A stretch of DNA of 64,000 nt from JBCCXL01 sp039191605 (GTDB lineage: Bacteria > Acidobacteriota > Thermoanaerobaculia > Multivoradales > JAHZIX01), in the NCBI GenBank assembly GCA_039191605.1, contig JBCCXL010000011.1, positions 62,001 through 126,000 of the forward strand. Reading direction: 5' to 3'. Position numbers and translations under genes: made by a program. This document shows positions 1 to 7,781 of the stretch, one piece after another. Position 1 is the first letter of the stretch. Each line of letters starts with the position of its first letter. The notes below the pieces were generated by a model. It was not told the origin of the DNA. It ran no database searches and saw nothing but the letters and a program-made list of their open reading frames with translations.

Positions 1-404
1 GCGAGACGGGGATTGTCCGGGTGCTCCGCCTGCGCCTACCTCTGGGTCTCGCCAAGCTGCGTCAGCGGGCGGAGAGACCCTTCGACCTGATCTTCGCCGA
101 CCCGCCCTACGCCTTCACCGATCATCCCGGCCTGCTGGGCGCCCTGGAGCCCCTGCTGGCGGCGGAGGGGGAGGCGGTGCTGGAGCACGACTCCCGTCGG
201 GATCCGCCGCTGGTGGTGGGCTCGCTGGTGCGGGTACGCAAGCGACGCTATGGCGAATGCGCCCTCTCCAGCTATCGCCGCGCGACGGTATCTCAAGATG
301 TGGGATCTCAGGCCGGAAGCTCCACCGACGGCGATCCCAATGAAGACGGCTCCCACCGCGACTCATCTCCTTCATCCTTCCCGGAGGACTCTCGTGTCGA
401 CTGA
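1..404 (+). CDS. rsmD: 16S rRNA (guanine-N2)-methyltransferase RsmD, 3' end only
   Basis: This is the C-terminal part of a methyltransferase that modifies G966 of 16S rRNA using S-adenosylmethionine. The reading frame is open from base 3, so the gene starts before the window. About 133 residues are visible. The sequence DLIFADPPYA carries the family's catalytic DPPY motif, and the following segment ending YGECALSSYRR matches the last strands of the RsmD fold. The final 35 or so residues are Ser/Gly/Asp-rich and not typical of the family. The stop overlaps the proposed GTG start of the next gene by 11 bases. The DPPY motif also occurs in other N-methyltransferases, but the C-terminal context favours RsmD. 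Confidence 0.85.
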   Translation, partial: ETGIVRVLRLRLPLGLAKLRQRAERPFDLIFADPPYAFTDHPGLLGALEPLLAAEGEAVLEHDSRRDPPLVVGSLVRVRKRRYGECALSSYRRATVSQDVGSQAGSSTDGDPNEDGSHRDSSPSSFPEDSRVD

Positions 405-2610
405 TTCCCAGAGCTCCGCAGCTTCCCAGGCAGCATCCCCGAGTGCTGCCGGGCGAGCTTCCCAGCCTTACCCTCTCGGACTCCACACCCTGCGGCGGCG
501 GGCCCTCGCCCTCGGCGGCCTGGCCTTGCTCTCCCGCCTGCCCTTCGTCGCCCGCCGCATGTGGGATCACGACTCAGTGCAATTCGCCCTCGGTGCGGAG
601 CGCTTCGACCTCCTCGCCCATCACCCCCATCCTCCGGGTTATCCGCTGTACATCGGCTGGATTCGCGGCCTCGGCGCCCTCGGCATCGAGCCGGTGACGG
701 CGATGGTGATCCTCAGCGTGCTGGCGGCGGCGGTGGGCTGCGCCGCGGCGGTGGCGCTGGGGGAGCGCTGGGCCCGACTCGGAGGAGCGGAGGCGGAGGG
801 TGCCGCCGCCAGCGGACTGCTGGCGGGGGTGCTGTGGATCGCCGCCCCCACCCTGTGGTTCTACGGCGAGCTGCCGCTCGTCTACGCCGTGGAGGCGGCC
901 GTCGCCACCCTGCTGGGCTGGCTGGCGGTGGAGCTGGCCCAACCCCCAAAGGCCGGCACAAACGCCCGACTCGCGGCGGCAGCAGCGGCCCTCTACGCGG
1001 CGGCCGCCGGCCTGCGGCCGTCCACCGCGGTGCTGCTGGCGCCGCTGATGCTCTGGGCTCTGTTCCAGGGTACCCGCCGCGGTGCTCTGCGCCGCCGGGA
1101 GTGGCTCACCGGCGCCCTCGGAGGCGTCACCGTCGGTCTCGCCTGGGGGCTGCCCTTCCTCCACGCCGTTGGCGGTCTCGCCGCCTACCGGCAGATCTCC
1201 GGTGAGCACTTCGGGACCCTATTACCGAAGACCTCGGTGCTTTACGGCGCGGGCTTTGCCGCCGTCGCCCATCACTTCGAGGTGCTGGTGAAGTGGACCC
1301 TCCAGGGGCTGATGCCGGCTCTGGCGGTGGGCCTCTTCCTGCTCGCCGGCAGCATGGCGGTGGAGGAGCGCTCCATCGCCGAGCGACTCCACGCCCAGCT
1401 CCTCGCCTGCGCCCGCCGCAGCGCAGCGATGATGCCTTGGTTGCTGGTATGGGTCCTCCCTCCCATCGCCTTCTTCCTGCTCTTCCACATCACCAAGGCC
1501 GGCTACACCTTCGTCTTCCTGCCGGCGCTGATCTGCGCCGCGGCGGTGATCTACGGGCCGCTGGTGGAGCGCGGCGTCGAGCTTCCCGAGGAGCTGGAAG
1601 AGGGCGAGGAAGGGCCAACCTACGCCGACTTCATCGGCGGAGGAGGGGAAGCCTCAGCCTTCCAGGCGACGGACCGCAGCGGGCCACGGCAGGCAAGCCC
1701 AGAGAGCCAGGGCACGAAGACCGCGAGCGCAAATACCCAGGGCGCTGAAGGTACGGATTCCGGGAGCGCGGACTCCGAAACCTGGGACCGCAACACCTCC
1801 GAGCATCACGGGGAGGTACGCCGCCGCTGGTTGATGGCTTCTCTCGCCCTCGGCCTATTGGTGGGATCGGTGCTCTTCCTGCTCGGCGCCCAGCGCAGTC
1901 CGTCGGCACCGAAGTGGCAGGCGCTGGTGCGCCACGAGCACAATCTCGGAGCGCTGCGAAGCTACGAGCGGGAATTGGATTCGGTGCGGGAGCTGATCGC
2001 CGCCGAGGATCCCGCCACCACCGCCCTGGTGACGGTGGAGCTCGCCGGTGGGGGAGGAGCCGGGGCCCAGGGCTATGTCTATCCCTGGCATCGGCACCTG
2101 CAGTGGTATGCCCCAGAGCACGTCACCGCCATGCTGGCGCCGGACGCCGAGCTGGCGCTGGTGGCGGCTCAGGGACACGGGGTCCTCACGCCGGCGGAGC
2201 ACGGGGTGATCTCGCTGCCGGCGAAGACCCGCAACCTGCTCTTCATCCTCTCCGCCCCTGCCCCGTCTCGCACCCGGGCCGTGAAGGCCGAATCGCAGGC
2301 CCCTAACGCCTCAGCTCTCGGCGAGCGCTTCCCGCTGCCGCCTTCGGAGGTGCTCTTCGCCGGCAGCCGGCTGCGGGCCCTCCGGGCGCCCTTCTCGGGC
2401 TCTCTAGAGCTGGGAGATTTCCTGCTGGTAGCCGGTGAGGTGGGAGAGGCAACGGTGGAGCTGGAGCCCTTTAGCCAGCGTTCTGGGGATCAGGACAGCG
2501 GGAATCCGGGCTCTACAAATTCCCCTCAGGACCCGAGCTCGCTGCCGGCCCAGGCTCAGGAAGCTGAGGAGACCAGCTCCTTTTCGGAATCGGATTCCGG
2601 CAGGAAGTAG
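394..2610 (+). CDS. Polytopic membrane protein, GT-C/DUF2723-like glycosyltransferase candidate
   Basis: A 738-residue membrane protein. I chose the GTG at 394 because GGAGG at 383-387 lies six bases upstream; an open frame runs further back inside rsmD without support. Roughly nine hydrophobic segments follow residue 30. The motif DHDSVQFALG and then HPHPPGYPLYIG sit in the first extracytoplasmic loop, as in DUF2723 and other lipid-linked-sugar (GT-C) transferases, where an acidic pair in this loop is catalytic. A polar Ser/Gly/Glu linker (around residues 410-475) precedes a last membrane span and a soluble C-terminal domain. The Ser/Glu-rich tail runs into the end of the convergent rex gene. 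The substrate cannot be told; the class is inferred from topology and the loop motif. Confidence 0.6.
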   Translation: MSTDSQSSAASQAASPSAAGRASQPYPLGLHTLRRRALALGGLALLSRLPFVARRMWDHDSVQFALGAERFDLLAHHPHPPGYPLYIGWIRGLGALGIEPVTAMVILSVLAAAVGCAAAVALGERWARLGGAEAEGAAASGLLAGVLWIAAPTLWFYGELPLVYAVEAAVATLLGWLAVELAQPPKAGTNARLAAAAAALYAAAAGLRPSTAVLLAPLMLWALFQGTRRGALRRREWLTGALGGVTVGLAWGLPFLHAVGGLAAYRQISGEHFGTLLPKTSVLYGAGFAAVAHHFEVLVKWTLQGLMPALAVGLFLLAGSMAVEERSIAERLHAQLLACARRSAAMMPWLLVWVLPPIAFFLLFHITKAGYTFVFLPALICAAAVIYGPLVERGVELPEELEEGEEGPTYADFIGGGGEASAFQATDRSGPRQASPESQGTKTASANTQGAEGTDSGSADSETWDRNTSEHHGEVRRRWLMASLALGLLVGSVLFLLGAQRSPSAPKWQALVRHEHNLGALRSYERELDSVRELIAAEDPATTALVTVELAGGGGAGAQGYVYPWHRHLQWYAPEHVTAMLAPDAELALVAAQGHGVLTPAEHGVISLPAKTRNLLFILSAPAPSRTRAVKAESQAPNASALGERFPLPPSEVLFAGSRLRALRAPFSGSLELGDFLLVAGEVGEATVELEPFSQRSGDQDSGNPGSTNSPQDPSSLPAQAQEAEETSSFSESDSGRK

Positions 2611-3206
2611 GCCAGCTGCTCGAGGTAGATGCGTAGATCGATGTCCTTCAGCGGCACCTCTGGTACCGCCTGTACCCGCGCCGGAGAGAAGTTCAGCACG
2701 CCGGAAACTCCAGCCTCTACCAGGCGATTGTAATTCCCCTGGGCGGCGTCCGGCGGTACCGTGAGCACGCCGACCTCGATATCGTGCTCCTGCACCACTC
2801 GCTTCAGCTCCGAGCTGGGACGCACCTGGAAGCCGGCGACCTGGAGGCCGACCTTGTCCGGGTCCTTGTCGACCCCCGCCACCACTCGAAAAGCGCCGTG
2901 ATTGAAGCCGAGGTATCGAGCGAGGGCTCGCCCCAGGTTTCCCATCCCCACCATCACCACGGGGTGCACCCGATCGAGGCGCAGAATCGAGGACAGGCGA
3001 CAGGTCAGCTCGTCGACATCGTAGCCGACGCCGCGGATGCCGAATTCCCCTAGCTGCGCGAGGTCCTTGCGGATCTGCGGGGCAGAGAGCTGAAATCGCT
3101 CCGCCAAGCCCTGGGAAGAGATCTTGTGGACATCCTCTTCCTGAAGCCGCCGCAGGCTGCGCAGATAGAGACACAGTCGATTGTGAATGATGGGAGAGAG
3201 GTCCAC
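2556..3206 (-). CDS. rex: Redox-sensing transcriptional repressor Rex
   Basis: Rex represses fermentative and respiratory genes and lets go of DNA when NADH binds. The 216-residue product has a winged-helix N-terminus (about residues 10-75, with LSAPQIRKDLAQLGEFG in the recognition region) and a Rossmann domain with GMGNLG at 87-92. Both are diagnostic of Rex, and the length is normal. The frame stays open upstream to 3422, but those residues are not Rex-like and would run through the Rex operator at 3347-3364. I therefore chose the GTG at 3206, preceded by GAAGG. The last 55 bases overlap the convergent membrane-protein gene. Autoregulation is likely from the operator. Confidence 0.92.
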   Translation of the reverse strand: MDLSPIIHNRLCLYLRSLRRLQEEDVHKISSQGLAERFQLSAPQIRKDLAQLGEFGIRGVGYDVDELTCRLSSILRLDRVHPVVMVGMGNLGRALARYLGFNHGAFRVVAGVDKDPDKVGLQVAGFQVRPSSELKRVVQEHDIEVGVLTVPPDAAQGNYNRLVEAGVSGVLNFSPARVQAVPEVPLKDIDLRIYLEQLAYFLPESDSEKELVSSAS

Positions 3207-3550
3207 TGTAGGGGGCCTTCGACGGAGGAGTGGTTTGGAGCGGGCGGGTATCCGGCGGAAGGGAAGTCGAGACTGCAGCACCGGAGACGGTGAAGCGAAG
3301 GAAGGACGAGCTAGGATAGGCCGTCTCGCAGAAGTGGCGCGGCAATTTGTGAACGATGTCACAAGCTTCCGCTGTAGCACAACCGCGGCCTCCCGGTGGG
3401 AGCACGGAATGGGCGTCGGCAAGATTGCAGGACCCGTTGGCCTCCGCCCTCGGCACGCCGCTGCCAGCAGCGCCTCGTTCCTCCCTACCTACGTCTCGAT
3501 TCGCCCAAAGGGTTCATCACCGGGCCTTTCTCTTTCCCAGGAGTCCCCCC
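3207..3550. other. Divergent rex-fabG intergenic region
   Basis: A 344-base gap between divergent genes. Apart from the Rex operator at 3347-3364 and the fabG ribosome-binding site (AGGAG at 3539-3543) I see no gene or clear terminator. Open frames across it have no recognisable protein character. Confidence 0.6.
3347..3364. promoter_or_regulatory. Rex operator (ROP box)
   Basis: TTGTGAACGATGTCACAA is a perfect TTGTGA-N6-TCACAA inverted repeat and closely matches the known Rex consensus TTGTGAAW4TTCACAA. It lies 140 bases upstream of the rex start and 186 bases upstream of fabG, in the divergent gap. The match is visible directly; that Rex binds here is inferred from the consensus and the location. 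Confidence 0.85.
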
Positions 3551-4303
3551 ATGCCTTCTTCCTCCGAGTCTTCTGCCGCTGAATCTCCCCTCGCCCTGGT
3601 TACCGGAGGCGCTGGTGGGCTCGGCAGCGCGATCTCTCGAGCGCTGGCGGCCCAGGGCCGCCGGGTGGTGTTGACCTATCGCAGCCGTCAGCAGGAGGCG
3701 GAAGCCCTGGCGCAGGAGATCGAAGGCAGGGCTCGGCCCCTAGATCTCGGGGACCCGCAGGCGGTAGGCGTCTTCGCTGGCGATCTCGAGTCGGAGCTGG
3801 GAGCCCCCCAGATCATCGTGCACAACGCCGGAATGACCTCCGATGCCCTCTTCGCCCTTCAGCGTCAGGAGGATTGGGAGAAGGTGAAGCAGGTCAATCT
3901 TGACGGCCCGGTGGAGCTCACCCGCGCCCTGGTGCGGGGCATGCTGCGGGAGCGCTGGGGCCGCATCGTCGCCGTCTCCAGCCTCTCGGGGATCATCGGC
4001 CACGCTGGCCAGAGCGCCTACGCTGCCGCCAAGGGCGGGCTGCTGGCGGTGGTGAAATCCCTCGCCCTGGAGCTTGCCCGCTATGGCGTCACCGCCAACG
4101 CCGTCGCCCCCGGATGGGTCGCCACGGAGATGCTCGATGCGGTTCCGGCGAAGAAGCTCGAGGCAGCGCTGGAACAAGTCCCGCTGCGGCGGGCGGCAAC
4201 CCCACAGGAGGTGGCTGCGGCGGTGGCCTTCCTGTGCTCCGATGACGCCTCGTACATCACCGGTCAGGTGCTGAGGGTGGACGGTGGTTTAGAGCGCGCC
4301 TGA
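3551..4303 (+). CDS. fabG: 3-oxoacyl-ACP reductase (FabG-type short-chain dehydrogenase)
   Basis: A 250-residue NADPH-dependent reductase, the usual length for FabG, which reduces 3-oxoacyl-ACP in fatty-acid elongation. The N-terminus has the cofactor motif TGGAGGLG, then HNAGMTSDAL (NAG motif). The catalytic set is Ser143/144 in VSSLSG and Tyr157-Lys161 in YAAAK. The end, YITGQVLRVDGGL, is characteristic of FabG. I chose ATG 3551 with AGGAG seven bases upstream; the open frame continues to 3356 without support. It is alone, without acpP or fabD, so a different oxoacyl substrate is possible. Sharing a gap with rex and its operator suggests possible redox control. Confidence 0.85.
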   Translation: MPSSSESSAAESPLALVTGGAGGLGSAISRALAAQGRRVVLTYRSRQQEAEALAQEIEGRARPLDLGDPQAVGVFAGDLESELGAPQIIVHNAGMTSDALFALQRQEDWEKVKQVNLDGPVELTRALVRGMLRERWGRIVAVSSLSGIIGHAGQSAYAAAKGGLLAVVKSLALELARYGVTANAVAPGWVATEMLDAVPAKKLEAALEQVPLRRAATPQEVAAAVAFLCSDDASYITGQVLRVDGGLERA

Positions 4304-4378
4304 TTCTCTGCCCGCTATCGTCCGCCGGCATCCCCAGCCAGCGTTCGCAAAATGGGCCCGGGTCTCAAGCCGGCAGCC

Positions 4379-5326
4379 TCAGGCCGGTGGAGTCTGTCCG
4401 GTGAGTTGGCGGAAGGCTTCGCGGTAGCGCTCCAGGGTGCCCCGTACCACCTCCGTCGGCAGCTCCGGGGGAGGGGACTCGTGATCCCAGCCGGAGCTGT
4501 CTAGCCAGTTGCGGACATATTGCTTATCGAAGGAGGCCGGCTCTCGCCCCGGCTCCCAGGACTCCGCCGGCCAGTAGCGGGAGGAATCCGAGGTGAAGGC
4601 CTCGTCGATGAGCAGCAACTTCCCATCCACCAGCCCAAACTCCAGCTTGGTGTCCGCCAGAATCAGCCCGCGCTGGGCCGCATGCTCTGCGGCGCGCCGA
4701 TAGAGATCGAGGGTCATCCGCCTCAGCTGGCGCGCCAGGGGGCTGCCGAGGGCTGCCTTCATCACCGCGAAGGAGACGTTCTCGTCGTGCCCTTCCTCGG
4801 CCTTGGTGGCCGGCGTGAAGATCGGCTCCGGCAGCTGGGAGGCCCGCTCCAGGCCCGCCGGAAGCGCCTCCCCGCACACCGACCCGCTGCTTCGGTACTC
4901 GCGAAATCCGCTGCCCGCCAGATAGCCCCGCGCTACGCATTCGAAGGGCACTACCTCGGTCTTGCGAACCACCACCGCTCGCCCCGCTAGCTGTGAACGA
5001 TGGCGCTGCAGCGGCTCTGGAAAGCCGTCCACCTCGGTGTACTGCAGGTGGTGCCGAAAGTTCCCTCCGGTGGTGTCGATGAGGTCCTGCGTGAGCCGAC
5101 GGAACCAGAAGTTGGAGAGCTGGGTCAGCAGCACTCCCTTGCCGGGAATCCCCGGCCGCAGGATGTGATCGTAGGCGGAGAGCCGGTCTGTCGCGACGAT
5201 GAGCAGCCACTCAGGATGCCCCAGGGCGTCCAGCTCGTAGACGTCCCGCACTTTGCCACGGCGGGGCGAGGGCAGCTCTGGAATTTCCGATTGCCACAGC
5301 GGATCGGTCACGGCGGGGTCGGTCAC
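4379..5326 (-). CDS. purC: Phosphoribosylaminoimidazole-succinocarboxamide synthase
   Basis: PurC joins aspartate to CAIR, using ATP, to make SAICAR in purine synthesis. The 315-residue product is of the longer, yeast-like type. It shows RRGKVRDVYEL and LLIVATDRLSAYDHIL near the start, VVRKTEVVPFECVARGYLAG in the middle, and ILADTKLEFGL plus LIDEAFTSDSSRYWP towards the end, all classic SAICAR-synthetase motifs. I chose the GTG at 5326 because AGGAG (5335-5339) sits eight bases upstream; the open frame to 5458 overlaps the next gene. No other purine genes are nearby. The adjacent minus-strand gene ends only 31 bases upstream, so both may share a transcript. Confidence 0.93.
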   Translation of the reverse strand: MTDPAVTDPLWQSEIPELPSPRRGKVRDVYELDALGHPEWLLIVATDRLSAYDHILRPGIPGKGVLLTQLSNFWFRRLTQDLIDTTGGNFRHHLQYTEVDGFPEPLQRHRSQLAGRAVVVRKTEVVPFECVARGYLAGSGFREYRSSGSVCGEALPAGLERASQLPEPIFTPATKAEEGHDENVSFAVMKAALGSPLARQLRRMTLDLYRRAAEHAAQRGLILADTKLEFGLVDGKLLLIDEAFTSDSSRYWPAESWEPGREPASFDKQYVRNWLDSSGWDHESPPPELPTEVVRGTLERYREAFRQLTGQTPPA

Positions 5327-5357
5327 GAAGAGATCTCCTGCGGAAAGTGGGGGAGGC

Positions 5358-7397
5358 TCAGCGTTCCGGGTGGCGCGCCCGAACCCCATCCAGGGTGCGC
5401 CGCAGTGTATCGACGAAGGGGATCGGCTGCAGCGAATCCTGCTCCACGGTCTCGCCATCGATGATCTCGTAGACCGAGAGGGCGTCGAGTCCCTTGAGCT
5501 GGGTCACGCCCAGCTTGCGCAGGCCGATCTGGAAGCTGCCCCCGGAGACCTGATCTTCCAGGCGCACCACCAAGAACCAGCGCTGCCCGAATCGGCCTTC
5601 CGAGACCCGCGGCTCTCGCTGGAGGCTGGTTTCGAGACGGGCGATGAAAACTTCAGTAGCGACGATGCCTTCGTTCACCAGGTGGCGATTGCTGTTGACG
5701 TAGGCGTAGAAGCGACGCCCTTCCTCCGCCTGGGCCTGGCGAGTACGGCGGCGGTCGAGCATCGGGGCGAAGAATCGCTGCACGGTGGCTTCCGGATACC
5801 CCTGGGCCACCAGCATATTCATCGTGTCGTCGATCTCGCGGGTAACCTTGCCAGTGGTCAGCCGGGAGAGCTCCACCAGGCCGTGGCCGAAAAATTCGTA
5901 GCGCTCCGCCTCGCTGCCGTCGGAGCGCAAGGGAACCAGCCGGTAGGTGCCGTAGTTCAGGGCAATGCGCAGGCCGCGGTCGAAGGGCAGCCCCTCTTCC
6001 AGCGCCTGAAGGTAGTAGCGCTGCAGCCGCACGGCACAGATCAAGAGCTCCAGGGGATGGCGGGAGGAATAGAAGGCACCATCGCCGAGGTATTTCTCCA
6101 GCTTCATGCGGTGGGAGCTGGCGAGGCGATTGATCCGCCGCTGGAAGCGAAACATCATGCGGAAGCTGTGATCTTGGGCATCGGCGCCGGAGAGGCGCAG
6201 CACGGAGATCACCGAGGTGAAGTCGGTGATGTCGTAAATCATGCCGAAGCGCTCGACCACCGGATCCACCACCCACGCCTCCATGAAGTCCAGCGGCCGG
6301 GTGGCATAGGAAAGCTTCAGCGGCCCGCGTTCTCCGCCGCCGAGGGTGCCGGTATCCGCCCCCACCCGTCCGGCCACTCGCTGCGGGCAGAGCAGCGACT
6401 CTCCCCGCTTCTCGATGGGTACCACCAGCCGCCGCAAGGCGTGGAAGACCTCGAATTCCTTCAGCGAGGTCAGCAGGCTCTCCCAGATCCGCACCTGATC
6501 GTCATTCCACAGGTTCTCCCGGTCGTAGCTTTGCAGGGTGGAGAGAAAAGAGACGTAGCCCGGGTGCCGCAGCAGGGAGTCCGGATCCTCCGCCTCCTTG
6601 CCGCCGAGAAGGTGCTGCATTGCCCCCTGGAGCACCGGGTCCTGGGGCAGCTGCTGTCGATGCCATTGCAGCAGCTGCTCACGACTGCGCAGAAAGGCCC
6701 GACCATCGATTCGCAGCGTGCCGTGGAAGTAGCTGTTGAGCTCCTCCAGAGACTCGGTGACGAAGTCCTCGGTGAACACCAAGACGTTGTCCAGCATGCG
6801 CCGCAGCAGCTTGGGGAAGAGCTCTTCCTCCATCTCCTCGGTGTCCACCGAGAGCCGCTTCACCAAATCGTAGGTGGTGCTCAGCAGGCGATCCTGGTAG
6901 CGGTCGAAGACCCGGTATTTGATCAGGTCTCCATGGGTGCGGCCGACGGTGGTGTCCAGCCGCAGAATTCGCTTCGGCGTCTCCTTCAGGGCCCGGGCGA
7001 CGTCCAGACTGTGGGCCAACCAGAAGATGCCCGGGTAGTGGCGGCCGTAGCTGGAGAGGGTGACGTTCTCCAATGCCCGAGAGAGGAATTGCCGGTAGAT
7101 CTCCCAAGCCTGATCGAAGGCCCGAGGGTCCGAGCGCTCCCGCTTGACCTGGGCAACCTGGCTTTGCTCTTCCTGCTGCAGGTAGCGATTGAGGGCCGCC
7201 CGCAGCTTCTGAAAGTCCGCCGACATCAACACCGGGAAGCCCCAGAGCGGCGTCGCGCTCTCGTCTTCGAGGAAGATCCGATGGGGGTGGGGGAGGGTCG
7301 AGCCGGCGTTGGGGATCACTCGCCCGATATCCTCCGGCTGGGGCAGGAGGTAGTGGAATGGGCCCACCAGCAGATGGCTCAGCGAAGGGTTGCTCAT
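5358..7397 (-). CDS. Large protein with a degenerate class III nucleotide-cyclase-like domain
   Basis: A 679-residue soluble protein. The N-terminal 370 or so residues match no family I know. The C-terminal half resembles a class III adenylate/guanylate cyclase: IYDITDFTSVIS sits where the first metal-binding Asp occurs, and LEKYLGDGAFY where the Lys and second Asp occur. Where active cyclases have G-x-x-V-N-x-A-A-R-L, this protein has GHGLVELSRL, keeping Arg but not the Asn. Catalysis is therefore doubtful, and it may be a sensing or scaffold domain. Start is ATG 7397, or GTG 7400 just before it; neither has a clear ribosome-binding site. The cyclase assignment is from motifs only. Confidence 0.6.
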   Translation of the reverse strand: MSNPSLSHLLVGPFHYLLPQPEDIGRVIPNAGSTLPHPHRIFLEDESATPLWGFPVLMSADFQKLRAALNRYLQQEEQSQVAQVKRERSDPRAFDQAWEIYRQFLSRALENVTLSSYGRHYPGIFWLAHSLDVARALKETPKRILRLDTTVGRTHGDLIKYRVFDRYQDRLLSTTYDLVKRLSVDTEEMEEELFPKLLRRMLDNVLVFTEDFVTESLEELNSYFHGTLRIDGRAFLRSREQLLQWHRQQLPQDPVLQGAMQHLLGGKEAEDPDSLLRHPGYVSFLSTLQSYDRENLWNDDQVRIWESLLTSLKEFEVFHALRRLVVPIEKRGESLLCPQRVAGRVGADTGTLGGGERGPLKLSYATRPLDFMEAWVVDPVVERFGMIYDITDFTSVISVLRLSGADAQDHSFRMMFRFQRRINRLASSHRMKLEKYLGDGAFYSSRHPLELLICAVRLQRYYLQALEEGLPFDRGLRIALNYGTYRLVPLRSDGSEAERYEFFGHGLVELSRLTTGKVTREIDDTMNMLVAQGYPEATVQRFFAPMLDRRRTRQAQAEEGRRFYAYVNSNRHLVNEGIVATEVFIARLETSLQREPRVSEGRFGQRWFLVVRLEDQVSGGSFQIGLRKLGVTQLKGLDALSVYEIIDGETVEQDSLQPIPFVDTLRRTLDGVRARHPER

Positions 7398-7400
7398 CAC

Positions 7401-7778
7401 AGGCTTTAGGAGGGGAGGGGTGGTCGTAGAGAAAGGGTTTAGGGGATGGGGCCGGGGAAGAGGCCCTTCAAGGAAAAGCCCCTCGAAGAAACTCAGTCGG
7501 GCAGAAGCACGCTCAGAGCGCAGCTCCCATCCCCCGTCTTATCCAGTAAGCCCCACGGGGACGAAAGCTCGCTCCGCGGGGACCACAGCCCGAAGGCAAG
7601 GGTGGCCGCGTGATTTCCGGAGAGCCGCATCATTTCCAGAAAGAAGATCCGGAGGCTATTGGGGGGAGCAACGATTCAAGCATCCAACGGTACTAGAAGG
7701 CGCGGAAGGGGAGCAAGGGGCGCTGCGGGGCGGCCGCCAACTCGGGAGCGAGGCCTCGCGACTGCTACAATCCGCCGC
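7401..7778. other. Intergenic region, no feature seen
   Basis: About 380 bases between the divergent cyclase-like and ABC genes. An open frame covers it on the plus strand (7390-7782), but the predicted peptide is Arg/Gly/Ser-rich and without family features. I find no convincing promoter, hairpin or repeat, though both flanking promoters should lie here. Confidence 0.4.
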
Positions 7779-7781
7779 GTG

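Noticed and set aside
3207..3422. Longer N-terminus for Rex
   Set aside because: Those residues are Arg/Pro/Ser-rich, unlike Rex, and would contain the Rex operator.
5253..7409. A 718-residue plus-strand protein opposite the cyclase-like gene
   Set aside because: It is His/Gln/Val/Gly-rich with no recognisable fold, typical of the antisense of a GC-rich gene, while the minus strand has cyclase motifs.
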